Shown here: positions 44,736 to 55,360 of the stretch, piece by piece | Layout: the number at the start of each line of letters is the position of its first letter | How positions within the stretch are numbered: position 1 is the first letter of the stretch | Source of the DNA: Asparagopsis taxiformis | Lineage: Eukaryota > Rhodophyta > Florideophyceae > Bonnemaisoniales > Bonnemaisoniaceae | NCBI GenBank assembly: GCA_030407315.1 | Contig: JALQPE010003048.1 | Location: 1-64,000 of the forward strand | Direction: 5' to 3' | DNA length: 64,000 nucleotides | The notes under the pieces: model-generated | The model's input: the letters and a program-made list of their open reading frames with translations, nothing else | Databases searched by the model: none | What the model was told of the DNA's origin: nothing | Translations under genes and position numbers: made by a program

Positions 44736-45325
44736 CGAAGCCCGCTGGCAACGATGTTATCAACGGCACCGCGACGCACTGCCGCGTACACGCAACGGCG
44801 TGCAACCTCAAGCCTACTCACGTGTGAGCCGACTTGAGGTTCGACGAATTTTCCGTCTAGCTCATCGGAGCAAATTAAAATTAGCACCGTCGTGCCGCGC
44901 GCGAAGGAGCTCGCACGCTCAACGATATTCGACGCCCAACGGTGTTAATCGCACGAGAAGCGAAGGCGGAACGAATTCCGAGTTAGTTAGAAAATGATAC
45001 GCAAGCCAAAAGGCTCAACGATCGAGGTTAACGGACCACTCGCAGTGAAAAGCCGCCGCAAGGCGCCGCCGCTTCGCCGAAGAGTTACAAAATGATACGA
45101 ACCTACCAACGGGCACGCTCCGCCGCAAGCGCAAAAGACGAGCTGCGCAAGCGCACGAACTCCCAACGGGGTAGACGCCACAACAAAAAAAATTGTGGGG
45201 AGGGGCTTAACGCTCACCCCTCCCCGTTGCAGACGACCTGCTAATACTAATAACGAAACTCAACGGAGCAATGCGGCTACGCAGAAAAACAAAGCGATGT
45301 TTACGCGATGCACGATATGGCCGCG
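44735..45325 (+). repeat. Truncated 3' non-coding block of an older gypsy-1 relative
   Basis: Matches 55700-56290 (for example GAGCAAATTAAAATTAGCAC and CGATTTCCGAGTTAGTTA-like segments). It includes the purine tract TTGTGGGGAGGGG followed by an inverted CCCCTCCCC, which resembles a polypurine tract near an LTR. The antisense gene that follows this block at 56340 is missing here. Confidence 0.6.
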
Positions 45326-45339
45326 CCCGTCGTGTGAAT

Positions 45340-46793
45340 CACGCTGATCTGAACCTCACCCGCGTGGCAGAATTGGACACCGCGCTCCATTGCGGGAAAA
45401 CGCCTACGCGAGGCATCGCGGAACGATGCCAACGGGCGGGACCCGATAATTGTGAGATGACGAAATCACTCGCGTGCGTTCTACCGGCGTTTCCGATCGT
45501 TCGGCCAACCGGACCACGGTCGTTTCAGCGAGATTTTTTGGGACAAGTGCCACGTCTGCAAATTGTACCCGAATGGCCGCCATACCCGCGGGCTACGGGC
45601 GTGTCCTGACGGGCCTCAAGGCGTGTCCTGACGGGCCTCGCGTAGCCGGGACGTCCACGTGTTGGGGGTGGGGCTGTGTAGTATACGTGGCAATTCCGAA
45701 ATTGCAATTATTTGCGACTTCCGCGGAATTCGAATTTCGGCGGACTTGAGCGATAACAGCAATGTACGAGAATTGCTGGCGCGTGCGCGCGCGCATCCGG
45801 CACACGTGTGCAGCGAACGAACTGGCACGCGGCCAACGGACCAACGGGTCCACACGAGCGACCCACAAGGTCCTTTCCCATTCGGGGAGGTTACGAACAG
45901 TGTTTACACTGTAATGCGATGCTATCGTGGCTAAATAGATATTGGCATCGTGCCGGGAGGGAACGGGGACAAGTATCGACCGGGCAACGAGCTCTAGTCT
46001 ACGACTGACTTCTACGTTTTCGCTTTACGTTTTCGCCTAACGAGGCTTCGTTTCCGTCGAGCTGCGCACTCCCTGCCCATTGCTACACGTGAGGCTGATC
46101 GCGTGTCGTGCCTACGGGTTTGGTTCAGAGCGCCTCCGGTGACGTGCCACCTCGTTTATCGAACGTGAACCACGCGTGGAACGTTTCGTCGTGACGCCCG
46201 TGTCTACCTGCTAACCTACTCTACCCTATTCTTTCTACTTTGCTACCAATACAGTCAAACACCAGCGGGTGGCACTGTTTCGTTGTTCGTTCGAAGGACA
46301 CCGTGTCTGTAGCTTCTACCAGCTAACTTCCAGAACTACGTCGTTCCACATCCAATTTGGTATAGCCATATGTTCAAAGGTCCAGGACTGCGATATGAAA
46401 TCGCAATAAGCATTTCCAAGGCCATATTGTGTGGGTTGATGGCCCTTATCCATGTGCATCTCCCCCTGATGTGAAAATTTCCCGAGATGGTTTGAAACGT
46501 GAGCTTCTACCCGGAGAGGTTGTCCTGGCTGATAGGGGTTAGTAAGGCTGATTGCGTGTAGTGCCTCCGGGCTTGGTTGAGAGCGCCTCCGGTGACGTGC
46601 CACCTCGTTTACCGAACGTAATCCTCGCGTGGATTGTTGCGTCGTGACGCTCGTGTCTACTCGCTGACCTATCTCTACCGTTCTACCTAACATACAGTCA
46701 AAACACCAGCGGGTGGACTGTTCGTTCGTTTCGTAAGGACAGCGTGTCCACTAGCTCGTACCAGCTACTTCGTCACCGAACTATCGTTCCACA
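45340..46793 (+). repeat. LTR-like 5' region of gypsy element 1
   Basis: The first 300 bp match 58855-59130 (CACCCGCGTGG(C/T) ... AATTGGACAC, GTCCTGACGGGCCTCGCGT), as expected for paired LTRs, though divergence is high. The end, CCACA, lies two bases before the primer-binding-site candidate. A 230-bp direct duplication (46088-46330 and 46548-46770, sharing GCGCCTCCGGTGACGTGCCA) brackets a Harbinger-type scrap. The exact left border is uncertain. Confidence 0.5.
46330..46545 (+). pseudogene. Fragment of a PIF/Harbinger-type (DDE_Tnp_4) transposase
   Basis: In one frame the sequence reads YSHMFKGPGLRYEIAISIS. After a one-base slip it reads HIVWVDGPYPCASPPDVKIS and then LLPGEVVLADRG. These blocks match the core of Harbinger/IS5-like transposases (GPGLRYE, the NGP.PCG.W.D segment and the second catalytic aspartate in aDRGY). 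About 70 residues remain, ending exactly at the second LTR sub-repeat. It is less GC-rich than its surroundings, so it is foreign to the LTR. Confidence 0.7.
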
Positions 46794-46794
46794 C

Positions 46795-46812
46795 TGGTCT
46801 CTCGACCTAGAA
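46795..46812 (+). promoter_or_regulatory. Primer binding site candidate, gypsy 1
   Basis: TGGTCTCTCGACCTAGAA begins with the TGG that pairs with a tRNA CCA end. The identical 18 bases occur at 59819-59836 in the otherwise different element 2, at the same place between LTR end and gag. The matching tRNA is not identified. Confidence 0.6.
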
Positions 46813-46892
46813 ATTGCTACGAGCATAACGACAACCAACGAGGTTGAGCTCTTTTACGTTAACGAAAAGCTACATGCTACAGACGACGGTCT

Positions 46893-49175
46893 ATGAATTA
46901 CGCTGTGTCGAATTCCAGCGCGTCGCCCAGGCAACCGTTGCCAACGTCAGCGGACGCCGAAGCCGACGTGGCCTTGTCAGCAGAAGCGATCTTCGCGACT
47001 GATCGATCTATCCCGCCGGATATCGAGGCGATCGGCCAGCTACCACGTACGGTAAGCCCGTTTGAGTCCGTGAGTATGGACCCCGCAACGCGCGGTCAGC
47101 TCAACGAAGGGAACGTGACTCCCACGGCACTACGTGTAGTGTACGAAGACCTTCGAGGTCACATCGAAAGGGCGAGCGACGCGGCCGTCGACGAAGCCGT
47201 AAGGCAGAGACTCGGAGTCTCGGAGCGCGAAGCTCGTGCGTTACGTGAACGCTCAGCGACCCTCGAACGGGAAAACGAAGATTTACGAAACCGCCTCTCC
47301 GCCGTGGAGGGAAGACTCGACTCGTTTGTCGTAGTATTCAACGAAATCGTCGCCGGACGTTCCGCTCCGCCGAGCGGAAGCGATCCGAATTACGAAGAAG
47401 GCTCGCGCGCCTATAACTCGCAATCCTCCCCGGCCGTTCCGGGAGGATACCCACCAACACCCGGTCCGACGACCCCGACAACGTACGGAAGGGGGGCGAC
47501 AGTGCAACGAGCCATCGCCAACCCCGACGAGACGCCACGAAGGCAATTACGTTTTAACGATACGCCAGACCACGCGCGGTCGGCGGATGCAGCACGAGCT
47601 GCACAATTCGATACGAGAGCCCCCACGCCACGCGAGACGTACATTCCGTGGCTGGGTACGTTCGGCACGACGGACACGCGAGTCCACGAAAACGAACGTG
47701 CCGACGCGGTACGCTTACCAGGGAACGCCCTCGGACCCGTTTGCCACGCGTTGGCAGAACACACGACAATGCTCGACGCATTTGCGAATGTGGTGTCGTA
47801 CCGCATGTACCGACTTAACGATGTACGTGAACATCTCTACGTGAACGAGAGCCAAAGCGTACATAAGCTCAAACGTGAGCTGGAGGGACTTTTCCCTACG
47901 TTAAAGCCGTTCTCCGGCCGGAATCCGATTACGTTGCTCGGATTCCTCGCCCAAATACGTGATGGGTTCAGCACACTCGGAGTGTGCGAGGGAGTGGCAG
48001 TACGTGCGCTGCACTTCTTCCTCGACGGGGACGCCCGACGGTTCTACTATTCCCAGTGTACGACTGGCGTGATCACGACTGATCCGACAAAGAGGTTCTC
48101 GTGGCCTCACGTGATCAACGCGTTGATCAAACGATACCTGCAAGACGATGTGCTGCAGGAGGCCTACGAAAAGGTCACGATGATCACGCAGAGTCCTAAC
48201 GAGGACGAGAATCAGTACGCTGATAGACTCGACACTGCCACGCGGGCGTGCAACTACGTGTTTACGGATCGACTCCTCGTTCACCACTACGTGCGTGGTT
48301 TACTGCCCTCGACGCGGGCAGCCGTGACGGAACGACTCCGGTCACTCCCCGAACGAGAGAGGAACGACCTCACCGTTGTGAGACGATTGGCGACGGCCGA
48401 AGGAACGACCTTCCGTGCACGTACGGCAGCTGTCGCGTCAGCCGCGAAACCGAAAGTGCGGTTTCCGGTGAAGCCTACGTTGGCTATTTCCGACCACGAG
48501 TCGAAGAAGTTCGCGGACTACGATGAGTCCGCGTACTTACGTAACGAATGGGCTAACGAGCCCAGTTACCACGATGGTAACCCGAATATCCCCGCGAGGG
48601 ATGATGACGACGTGTCGCTCGCTGCGGTTCACGTTGCCGAGAATCTAGAGGCGATCCTCTTCACGAACGGGCCGCCGCCCAACGACACGAAAACGGCAAA
48701 CGAAAAGCCGGACGAGCTCGAAGCTCGATTGAACCGTCCATGCGAGGACGTGCCGAAGCTCACGAGCGAGCAGACGCAATTAGCGCACTCCGTAATCCCG
48801 AATGATTACTGGACGCTGTCGTGTTGGTCATGCCGCGAAGATGGCCACTCGACGTTCACGTGTCCGCGTCTGACGCCAGATCAACGGATCTTTTTCGCGT
48901 ACAAGTACTACCTCTTCCACGTGAAGAGCAACCCACGTCAGGCTGAGTACTTCCGCCAACGAATGGCCAAACGTAACCAGGAACGACCTGGCGAGCGAGG
49001 GAACGTACCCCGCGGAGGTACGGCACGACGCCTACGATACTCCGAAACCCCAATCGTGACGGGGGAAGGCCCTTCGACAGGCGCCGCGGCGACTTTCGTA
49101 ATGACCGACGTGACCCCCGGCCGTGGGCGAACGAACGAAATGGCCAGCGTAATGGCCGCAGCGGAGTCTACGTGA
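46893..49175 (+). CDS. gag: Gag polyprotein, gypsy element 1
   Basis: Gag forms the virus-like particle and packages element RNA. From ATG 46893 the 760-residue frame has a coiled coil at about 95-155 (REARALRERSATLERENEDL). A retrotransposon-gag domain follows near 300-510, including FLAQIRDGFSTLGV and a YADRLDTATRACN helix. A CCHC zinc knuckle, CWSCREDGHSTFTC, lies near 643-656. The frame is intact and ends in TGA. The start is the first ATG after the primer-binding-site candidate. Codon use is dominated by ACG and CGT/CGA. Protease and pol lie downstream in the same frame number, separated by stops. Confidence 0.85.
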   Translation: MNYAVSNSSASPRQPLPTSADAEADVALSAEAIFATDRSIPPDIEAIGQLPRTVSPFESVSMDPATRGQLNEGNVTPTALRVVYEDLRGHIERASDAAVDEAVRQRLGVSEREARALRERSATLERENEDLRNRLSAVEGRLDSFVVVFNEIVAGRSAPPSGSDPNYEEGSRAYNSQSSPAVPGGYPPTPGPTTPTTYGRGATVQRAIANPDETPRRQLRFNDTPDHARSADAARAAQFDTRAPTPRETYIPWLGTFGTTDTRVHENERADAVRLPGNALGPVCHALAEHTTMLDAFANVVSYRMYRLNDVREHLYVNESQSVHKLKRELEGLFPTLKPFSGRNPITLLGFLAQIRDGFSTLGVCEGVAVRALHFFLDGDARRFYYSQCTTGVITTDPTKRFSWPHVINALIKRYLQDDVLQEAYEKVTMITQSPNEDENQYADRLDTATRACNYVFTDRLLVHHYVRGLLPSTRAAVTERLRSLPERERNDLTVVRRLATAEGTTFRARTAAVASAAKPKVRFPVKPTLAISDHESKKFADYDESAYLRNEWANEPSYHDGNPNIPARDDDDVSLAAVHVAENLEAILFTNGPPPNDTKTANEKPDELEARLNRPCEDVPKLTSEQTQLAHSVIPNDYWTLSCWSCREDGHSTFTCPRLTPDQRIFFAYKYYLFHVKSNPRQAEYFRQRMAKRNQERPGERGNVPRGGTARRLRYSETPIVTGEGPSTGAAATFVMTDVTPGRGRTNEMASVMAAAEST

Positions 49176-49236
49176 CGACTTCCGCTGACGAGACACCACT
49201 CGAGGTGGGAACGAGTCACGATGACGAACGAGCTTC

Positions 49237-49617
49237 GTGGGCTCACGACGACGACGTGTCGAACGGCCTCGCACCGGAAAACGACCAGGCGATGTAGGTC
49301 ACGAGCCACCCACATCGCCTGAGCCCTTACGTGAAAGGGGGACGACCGACATCGATGATTGGTCCTCCGCAGGCTCACCGATGAACGAGAGTTACGAAAA
49401 GCTCACGGCCGCGTTGGCCAACTCGAGTCAAACGACACCCGACGTGGGGGAAGAAACGAAGTCCGACGGGACAAACGAACCTCATGCGAAGAGGAAGTCT
49501 CGCAGACGAGCGAGACGCGCTACCCGGAAGCACGACGCTTCCGACGCGAGAAAGCCAAGCACGCGGCTCATACGAAGCGGGTCGACGCAAAAGAAGCCAT
49601 ACGGGCTCATGCGGTGA
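49237..49617 (+). CDS. Small basic ORF between gag and protease, gypsy 1
   Basis: A 126-codon frame, acidic first (SSAGSPMNESYEKLTAALAN) and then strongly basic. It overlaps another open frame (49359-49736) that is in frame with the protease. The corresponding place in element 2 also has a short separate ORF, so a spacer ORF may be a real feature, but the function is unknown. Confidence 0.3.
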   Translation: MGSRRRRVERPRTGKRPGDVGHEPPTSPEPLRERGTTDIDDWSSAGSPMNESYEKLTAALANSSQTTPDVGEETKSDGTNEPHAKRKSRRRARRATRKHDASDARKPSTRLIRSGSTQKKPYGLMR

Positions 49618-50273
49618 AGCGACGAACCGCTAACGAAGACGTAGACCGCGCGCCGGTCAGGACCGAACCGTTGGTTCTCGACGGGCACACGTGCCTACTT
49701 GCTTCGAAGCATTATATCGTGTCCGGAACGATCTGACTAGACCTCAACGTGATGAGGGCGATTACCATCGCGATGGATACGTGCAGCGGCTACAACTTGA
49801 TACGAACAAGTTTACTACCCTACGACTGGGTTGACCGCCGTCTACGTGACGAAGAGCTACCGAAGCTCGGAGACGCCAACGGGCGACGTTTGCCTATCGA
49901 AGGCGCCATCCTGCTTCGCGTCAGGCTGGGGAACTCGCTGTTCCGCGTAAAGTTCTTCGTAGCCAACACGCTGGCTGTTCCCGTCATAATGGGTATATCG
50001 TTCATGTCGAAACATGTCGATGCTATACGCTGTCGAGCGCAGACAATCGAGCTCCATCGAGGGGATACGATACCCATTATCGCGGAGGGTGATTCGAAAA
50101 CTCCGTACGAGGAGGAAGGGGAAACGAATCCAAACGTGGAACACCCGAAGCGCCGCGAGCGTAACGCGGCCTCGAATCGGCCGAGCCGAACGTTTTCGGT
50201 TCGCCTGACGAAGTACACGCGTGTACCGGCGATGTCGCAACGGACCGTCAACGTGACGACGGATGCGACCTGA
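49359..50273 (+). CDS. Aspartic protease, gypsy element 1, with in-frame TGA
   Basis: The retropepsin-type protease cleaves Gag and Pol. The frame from 49359 reaches TGA at 49734-49736 (context UGA CUA G), then continues in frame to 50273. The active-site block is AMDTCSGYNLI (canonical D-T/S-G, here DTCSG). The partner block is LAVPVIMGISFM, matching the element-2 protein's LAVPLIMGTGAM. An internal ATG at 49752 could start the protease part alone. Element 2 has Gly at the position of this TGA. Confidence 0.7.
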
Positions 50274-50276
50274 CTC

Positions 50277-53200
50277 GTGTTCCTCGAACCGAAAGCGTCG
50301 GTGCAATTCCGGCATGGGCTTCGTATAGCCAACGGAGTGGTCGACGTAGGACCCAGAGAGACGTTCTCTATTATCGTATCTAACTTCACGAAGAAGGACC
50401 GCGAGCTGCCGAAAGGCACGACGATTGCGTACGCGGTACGCTCCCCGTTGGGAATCGTCCCACTCGAGCGCGAGGGCGGCGAAGCCCTCGCGAAGGTTTT
50501 GAACCTACCGCTAGTCGACGCGACGACGCGGACGAGCACGAACGGGTTGGGCGACGAAACGCCAGACCCGTTGGTCAACGAAAAGGGGAACGACCCCGCC
50601 ACGAATTGGCTGTCGACAATCGATTTGTCGCACCTCGACGACGAGGACTTACGAAAGCGCATCAACGAGATGCTAGCCACACATTCGTCAATGTGGACGA
50701 GCGGACGCCTCGGCGAAATCAATGCTACGGAGCATCGAATCGAACTCGAACCGGGCACGCGGCCCATACTTTCAATGCCCTATCGACAGGGTCCGGCTTT
50801 ACGTACGATAGCCGAGGAGCAGATCACGAAGATGCTCAACGAAGGGGTTATCGAACCCGCGTCCAGCGAATGGGCGTCACCAATCGTGCTGGTGCCGAAG
50901 AAGGACGGATCCTTACGTTTCTGTGTCGACTACAGACGTTTGAACGCGAAAACGATCACTGATTCGTATCCACTTCCGCGTATGGAAGACTGCCTAGATT
51001 CGCTTGGCGACGCGGCTATCTTTACGACACTCGATTGTAACGCCGGTTACTGGCAAGTGCCCGTCTCCGCCGAGGACCGTGATAAGACAACGTTTACGTC
51101 TTTCATGGGAACGTATCGCTACGTGCGAATGCCATTCGGGCTACGAAACGCCCCCGCTACGTTTCAGCGGACGTTGGACATCATCCTCTCCGGAGTACGT
51201 TGGCAATCGTGCCTTGTTTACTTAGACGACGTAATCGTCTTTTCGAAAGACCTCGAGTCTCACCTGGGTCACGTTGACCAGGTGCTTTCCCTGCTACGCG
51301 CAGCGGGAGTAACGTTAAAGCTCACGAAGTGCTCGTTCTTTCAACCACGAGTTGACTACCTGGGGCACGTGATTACCCCAGGGAAGCTGCACGTCGCAGC
51401 TCGGAACAAGGAAGCCTTTCGTACGGCTACGTTCCCGCGGGATAAGACGCAATGTCGATCGTTTTTGGGCGCGGCTAACGTTTACCGCCGCTTCGTAAAG
51501 GCGTATGCCGAAATCGCTCGGCCACTCAACACGATGTTGAAGAAGGACGCTTCCCCCGATTGGACGAACCCAACTGACGCGCAAACGAATGCGTTCGAAA
51601 CGTTGAAGACAATACTGGTGTCGCCACCAGTATTGCACCTTCCGAAGGCGGGGCGTCCGTTCATGATCGATACCGACGCGTCGGCGTATCAGCTGGGAGC
51701 TACGTTGCTCCAGCAGCAGAATGACGACAAACCCAACGAATGGGTGCCGATTGAGTACTGGTCGAAGACCCTTAATGAAACCGAACGCGGTTATTCGGCG
51801 ACCGAACGCGAGTGCTACTCCGTCGTCTGGGCGATAACGTCGCTCCGACCCTACGTAGAGAGTCAGCGGTTCACCGTACGTACGGACCACGAAGCCTTGC
51901 GTTGGCTGATGACGTTGACGGACGCGTCCGGAAGACTACTACGATGGAGGCTACGCGTTGCCGAATTCGATTTCGAGGTTACGTACAGGCCTGGGCGCGT
52001 GCACCAGGTGCCCGACGCCTTATCACGTGTGATATCTACGTATGACGACGGCCGACCCGTCGACGTTGACGTACCATCGTACGGGGACGCGGTCCTCGTG
52101 ACGACTCGCAGTCGGCGACAACCCACACGAAATGGGCAAGGACGAACAACGTCCGTACGTAAAGAGGCACCGAATGCCAGGGGTCACGACGACCCGTCGA
52201 ACGAGACTCGTGACAAACGAGCACCAGCCGCGACGGCTGGCAACGATGGACTCGAGTTCAACCGCGACGCGTCGCTCGATGACGTTCTCGACGAGGAACC
52301 GTATTTCCTCGACGAACAGCGCGCTGCTGAAGACGATTCGGCACGCGTGCCACCAGCCGACGTTCAGCTTCCCATTACGAGGGACGAGCTTATCGAAGCT
52401 CAACGCGAGGATGCGTTCTGTCAAACGATACTGACACGACAGTCCGAGACGCAGGACGCTGCATTCTTTGAAGGCCACGATGGCTTACTCCGACGCCGGA
52501 ACCCTCACGACGAGGAACGTACACAAATCGTTGTGCCGGCTTCGTTACGTCCGCGGCTGCTGGAGTTAACGCACCACCACGTCCTCGCTGGACATCCCGG
52601 ACAAACACGTATGTACTACACCCTACGGAGGACGTACTACTGGCCCGCGATGGCCGCCGACATCCACGCAACGGTACGAAACTGCGTTGGATGTGCGAAG
52701 AACCGCGTGAAGCTTCGCAAACGGACGAACCCGTTACGTTTATTTCCGGCTACGGAGCCGTTGCGAGACCTATGTATCGACATACTAGGTCCGCTTACGA
52801 AAACCACGCGTGGCAACCGATTTATTCTCGTTATAACGGACCGCTTTACGAAGCTAACCAGAGTCGTACCTCTACGAAATATCGATTCCGCCAACGTGGC
52901 GAGCGCGTTCGTCAACGCGTGGGTCTTCTCGTATGGACCCCCACGGACGCTCATAAGCGATAACGGAAAGCAGTTCGCTGCTAAGTTCTTCCAGCGTGTC
53001 TGCAACGAAATCGGCGTGACGAACGTCTTTACGTCGACGTACCACCCCCAAACGAACGGGCAGGTGGAGCGCTACAACAGGACGATCCTGGCGATGCTGC
53101 GCAATTACGTGAACGAAAACCAGAACGACTGGGATCGATACGCATCGGCGTTAACGTTTGCGTACAACACGCATGTGCATTCGAGCACGGGCACGACGCC

Positions 53201-53825
53201 CTTCGATTTGATTCTCACGAATCCACGGCCACCGCTGGCGCTACACACGTCGGTAACGAACCGCGAACTACCCGACGGGGGAGGGCGAGCCACTTACGTT
53301 CGTGAGCTCGCCACAACGATGGATAACGCGTATCGAACGCTGAAGGCCGCGCAGGCACGTTATAAACGAAATTTCGACAAACGAGTCCGTGTCTCGAATC
53401 GAAACATCCGCGCGGGAGAATACGTATTCATCGACCCGACGGACGGGACCACGAAGGGCACGAAGCTCGGCAACCACGCGTTGGGACCGTTCCGCGTACT
53501 ACGTAACGACGTACGAACGTTCTTCATCCAACGAGGAGACGTAGTTGAACGTGTCAACTCGGACCGCGTTGCGTACGCGCCAACGCCGGCGAACGCGCCC
53601 CCGCCGGAGCCATACGATGCCACCGAGGCAGATCTCGACAAGAACCGCGACGGTCCGGCGTACGTAGTAGACGACCTACTCAACCATCGCGTAAACGATG
53701 ACGGCACCCTAGACTTCCTCGTGAAGTGGGTCGGGTATCGTAACCCTACGTGGGAGCCCCGCCGGAACGTATCTGAAGAGAGCGTCTCTCGATACTTCGC
53801 ACGCGTGCGACGAGCAACAACGTGA
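50277..53825 (+). CDS. pol: Pol polyprotein (RT, RNase H, integrase, chromodomain), gypsy 1
   Basis: The 1,182-codon frame lies in the same frame as the protease, one TGA (50271-50273, context UGA CUC) apart. Reverse transcriptase: FCVDYRRLNAKT, the MPFGLRNAPATFQR block and the YLDD catalytic box near residue 315. RNase H: IDTDASAYQLGA near 464. Integrase: an HHCC zinc domain from about 764 (CVGCAKNR at its end), then the DDE residues near 834 (CIDILGPL), 894 (LISDNGKQF) and 928 (NGQVERYN). A chromodomain follows at about 1127-1180 (FLVKWVGYRNPTWEP). Chromodomains direct chromovirus integration to marked chromatin. All catalytic motifs are present, so only the upstream TGAs cast doubt on activity. 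Confidence 0.9.
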   Translation: MFLEPKASVQFRHGLRIANGVVDVGPRETFSIIVSNFTKKDRELPKGTTIAYAVRSPLGIVPLEREGGEALAKVLNLPLVDATTRTSTNGLGDETPDPLVNEKGNDPATNWLSTIDLSHLDDEDLRKRINEMLATHSSMWTSGRLGEINATEHRIELEPGTRPILSMPYRQGPALRTIAEEQITKMLNEGVIEPASSEWASPIVLVPKKDGSLRFCVDYRRLNAKTITDSYPLPRMEDCLDSLGDAAIFTTLDCNAGYWQVPVSAEDRDKTTFTSFMGTYRYVRMPFGLRNAPATFQRTLDIILSGVRWQSCLVYLDDVIVFSKDLESHLGHVDQVLSLLRAAGVTLKLTKCSFFQPRVDYLGHVITPGKLHVAARNKEAFRTATFPRDKTQCRSFLGAANVYRRFVKAYAEIARPLNTMLKKDASPDWTNPTDAQTNAFETLKTILVSPPVLHLPKAGRPFMIDTDASAYQLGATLLQQQNDDKPNEWVPIEYWSKTLNETERGYSATERECYSVVWAITSLRPYVESQRFTVRTDHEALRWLMTLTDASGRLLRWRLRVAEFDFEVTYRPGRVHQVPDALSRVISTYDDGRPVDVDVPSYGDAVLVTTRSRRQPTRNGQGRTTSVRKEAPNARGHDDPSNETRDKRAPAATAGNDGLEFNRDASLDDVLDEEPYFLDEQRAAEDDSARVPPADVQLPITRDELIEAQREDAFCQTILTRQSETQDAAFFEGHDGLLRRRNPHDEERTQIVVPASLRPRLLELTHHHVLAGHPGQTRMYYTLRRTYYWPAMAADIHATVRNCVGCAKNRVKLRKRTNPLRLFPATEPLRDLCIDILGPLTKTTRGNRFILVITDRFTKLTRVVPLRNIDSANVASAFVNAWVFSYGPPRTLISDNGKQFAAKFFQRVCNEIGVTNVFTSTYHPQTNGQVERYNRTILAMLRNYVNENQNDWDRYASALTFAYNTHVHSSTGTTPFDLILTNPRPPLALHTSVTNRELPDGGGRATYVRELATTMDNAYRTLKAAQARYKRNFDKRVRVSNRNIRAGEYVFIDPTDGTTKGTKLGNHALGPFRVLRNDVRTFFIQRGDVVERVNSDRVAYAPTPANAPPPEPYDATEADLDKNRDGPAYVVDDLLNHRVNDDGTLDFLVKWVGYRNPTWEPRRNVSEESVSRYFARVRRATT

Positions 53826-55360
53826 AAGGCCACGACGGCCCCCGAAAACGCACACGAGCGTCGGGTTAAGCGCACGCGTGCGCGACGTTGCACGATGCAA
53901 CAAACGAAGGCGACGAGCCGCACGAACGAGAAGCGAAGGCACAACGAGTGGCCGGGACGTCCACCCTTGCGTTGGGGGGGGGGCGCGATGCGTGCTAGAG
54001 CCGTCGCTCTTTTCTTTTTCGACACCATACGTTGGTGGAGGCACGAGCGCCAACGAAGGATTGGACGACGAGTCCACGCGCGGACGATTCACACGATGTG
54101 AAGAGCCACGACTGGCTCGACAGTGTTGACCGTCCCACGGGCAAAGGTGACGACACCACGGGCCACGGACGGACAACACGTCAGATTTTTCGCGCGAAAA
54201 ATTATACTTGGGCCAGCGGGCCATGGACGCACAGTACGAAAAATCGGGCCGATTACAGTGCGCTAACTTGGCCAAATCTCGGGGCACGCGTGCCCCGAAA
54301 ATTTCGTAATTTTGGCATGACGTGTGAGCCATCGTACGTCCCCGTGGACAACCGCTCACAACGAGTCGCATCGACCAACGAGGTCAACGCCAAGCTCGCG
54401 AGCTAACGGCAACGTAACGCCGGAAGGCGGAAAAACCACGTAGGACGGATGCGTCCCCGACGAAGATGGCAACGGCCTCATTACGAAACTTCACGCACGA
54501 AGCGGAACGAAACTATACGCTAGCTGACGAACGAGACCAACGGGTCTCGGCGCACGAAGCGCGCGCGAATAACGTGCGAAACGAATGAGCCAACGAGGCC
54601 GCAGCGACGGACGGCGAACGAAGACGCTAACGTCTCGAATGCGACGCGACGGCAAACCGTTATCGCCACATCAAGGCACGACGCCGAACACGGTAGCCAC
54701 GTACGGCAACCACGAAACGACACAACGGTGTCCTGCCACGCGGGCGCAACGATCGACGCGCGAAAACGAAAAGCCCGCCGGCTATGCGAAACGACGCGAG
54801 CGAACCCAAAAGGGGTCGACCACGTACGGTCACGTAGATTAAATCGCGCACGTCCGCGTCGCGAACGAAGTAAGCTAACGAAGCTTAGGCTCCGTTCGAA
54901 CTCGAAGGCACACGCGCCACCGGCCACGTTGGCCAGGATACGAGCGCGTACGCGGGCGTCGCCAACGATAACGACGTACGCCAACGGGTCGACCCTGCGA
55001 AACGAAATACGAGTACGCAACGGCGAACAAGCTAGTAGCCAACGGAAACGGCACAGCTGAAGGCAACGAGCCGACGAAAAATTGACTCACGTAGTAGCCC
55101 TGAACGCCCGCGGGCACACGAAACAACTTCGTCAATCGTTTCCCCGTCGGGTTCGCAAGGCGAATGAACGAAAGTGACGCAACGGCGTAAAGGCGAGCAT
55201 TACGTATGCCCAGGTGCACGACGCACCACAGAACGGACGAGCTAATGAAACGCTCCAACGACGCTGCTACGCGAAGCGGACCTGCGCAACGATTGGGCCA
55301 CCGGCTAAGGTGAAGCCGCGGTAACGTGAAGCGCGACGGCGCTAACGGTGTTAACGGCTA
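53826..55360 (+). other. 3' non-coding region of gypsy 1, part 1
   Basis: No convincing gene. AACG and ACG occur every few bases. A 20-bp palindrome (TCGGGGCACGCGTGCCCCGA) lies at 54279-54298. Frames over 100 codons occur on both strands because GC-rich sequence has few stops. Confidence 0.5.

Noticed and set aside
45340..45440. tRNA-like segment around CGTGGCAGAATTGGACAC
   Set aside because: No cloverleaf with proper T-arm GTTCRANYC could be made out; it fits better as LTR sequence shared with 58855-58950.
53360..55258. Several 100-220-codon ORFs on both strands after gypsy pol
   Set aside because: GC- and ACG-rich sequence gives few stops; the products are Arg/Ser/Ala-rich without domains and overlap each other.
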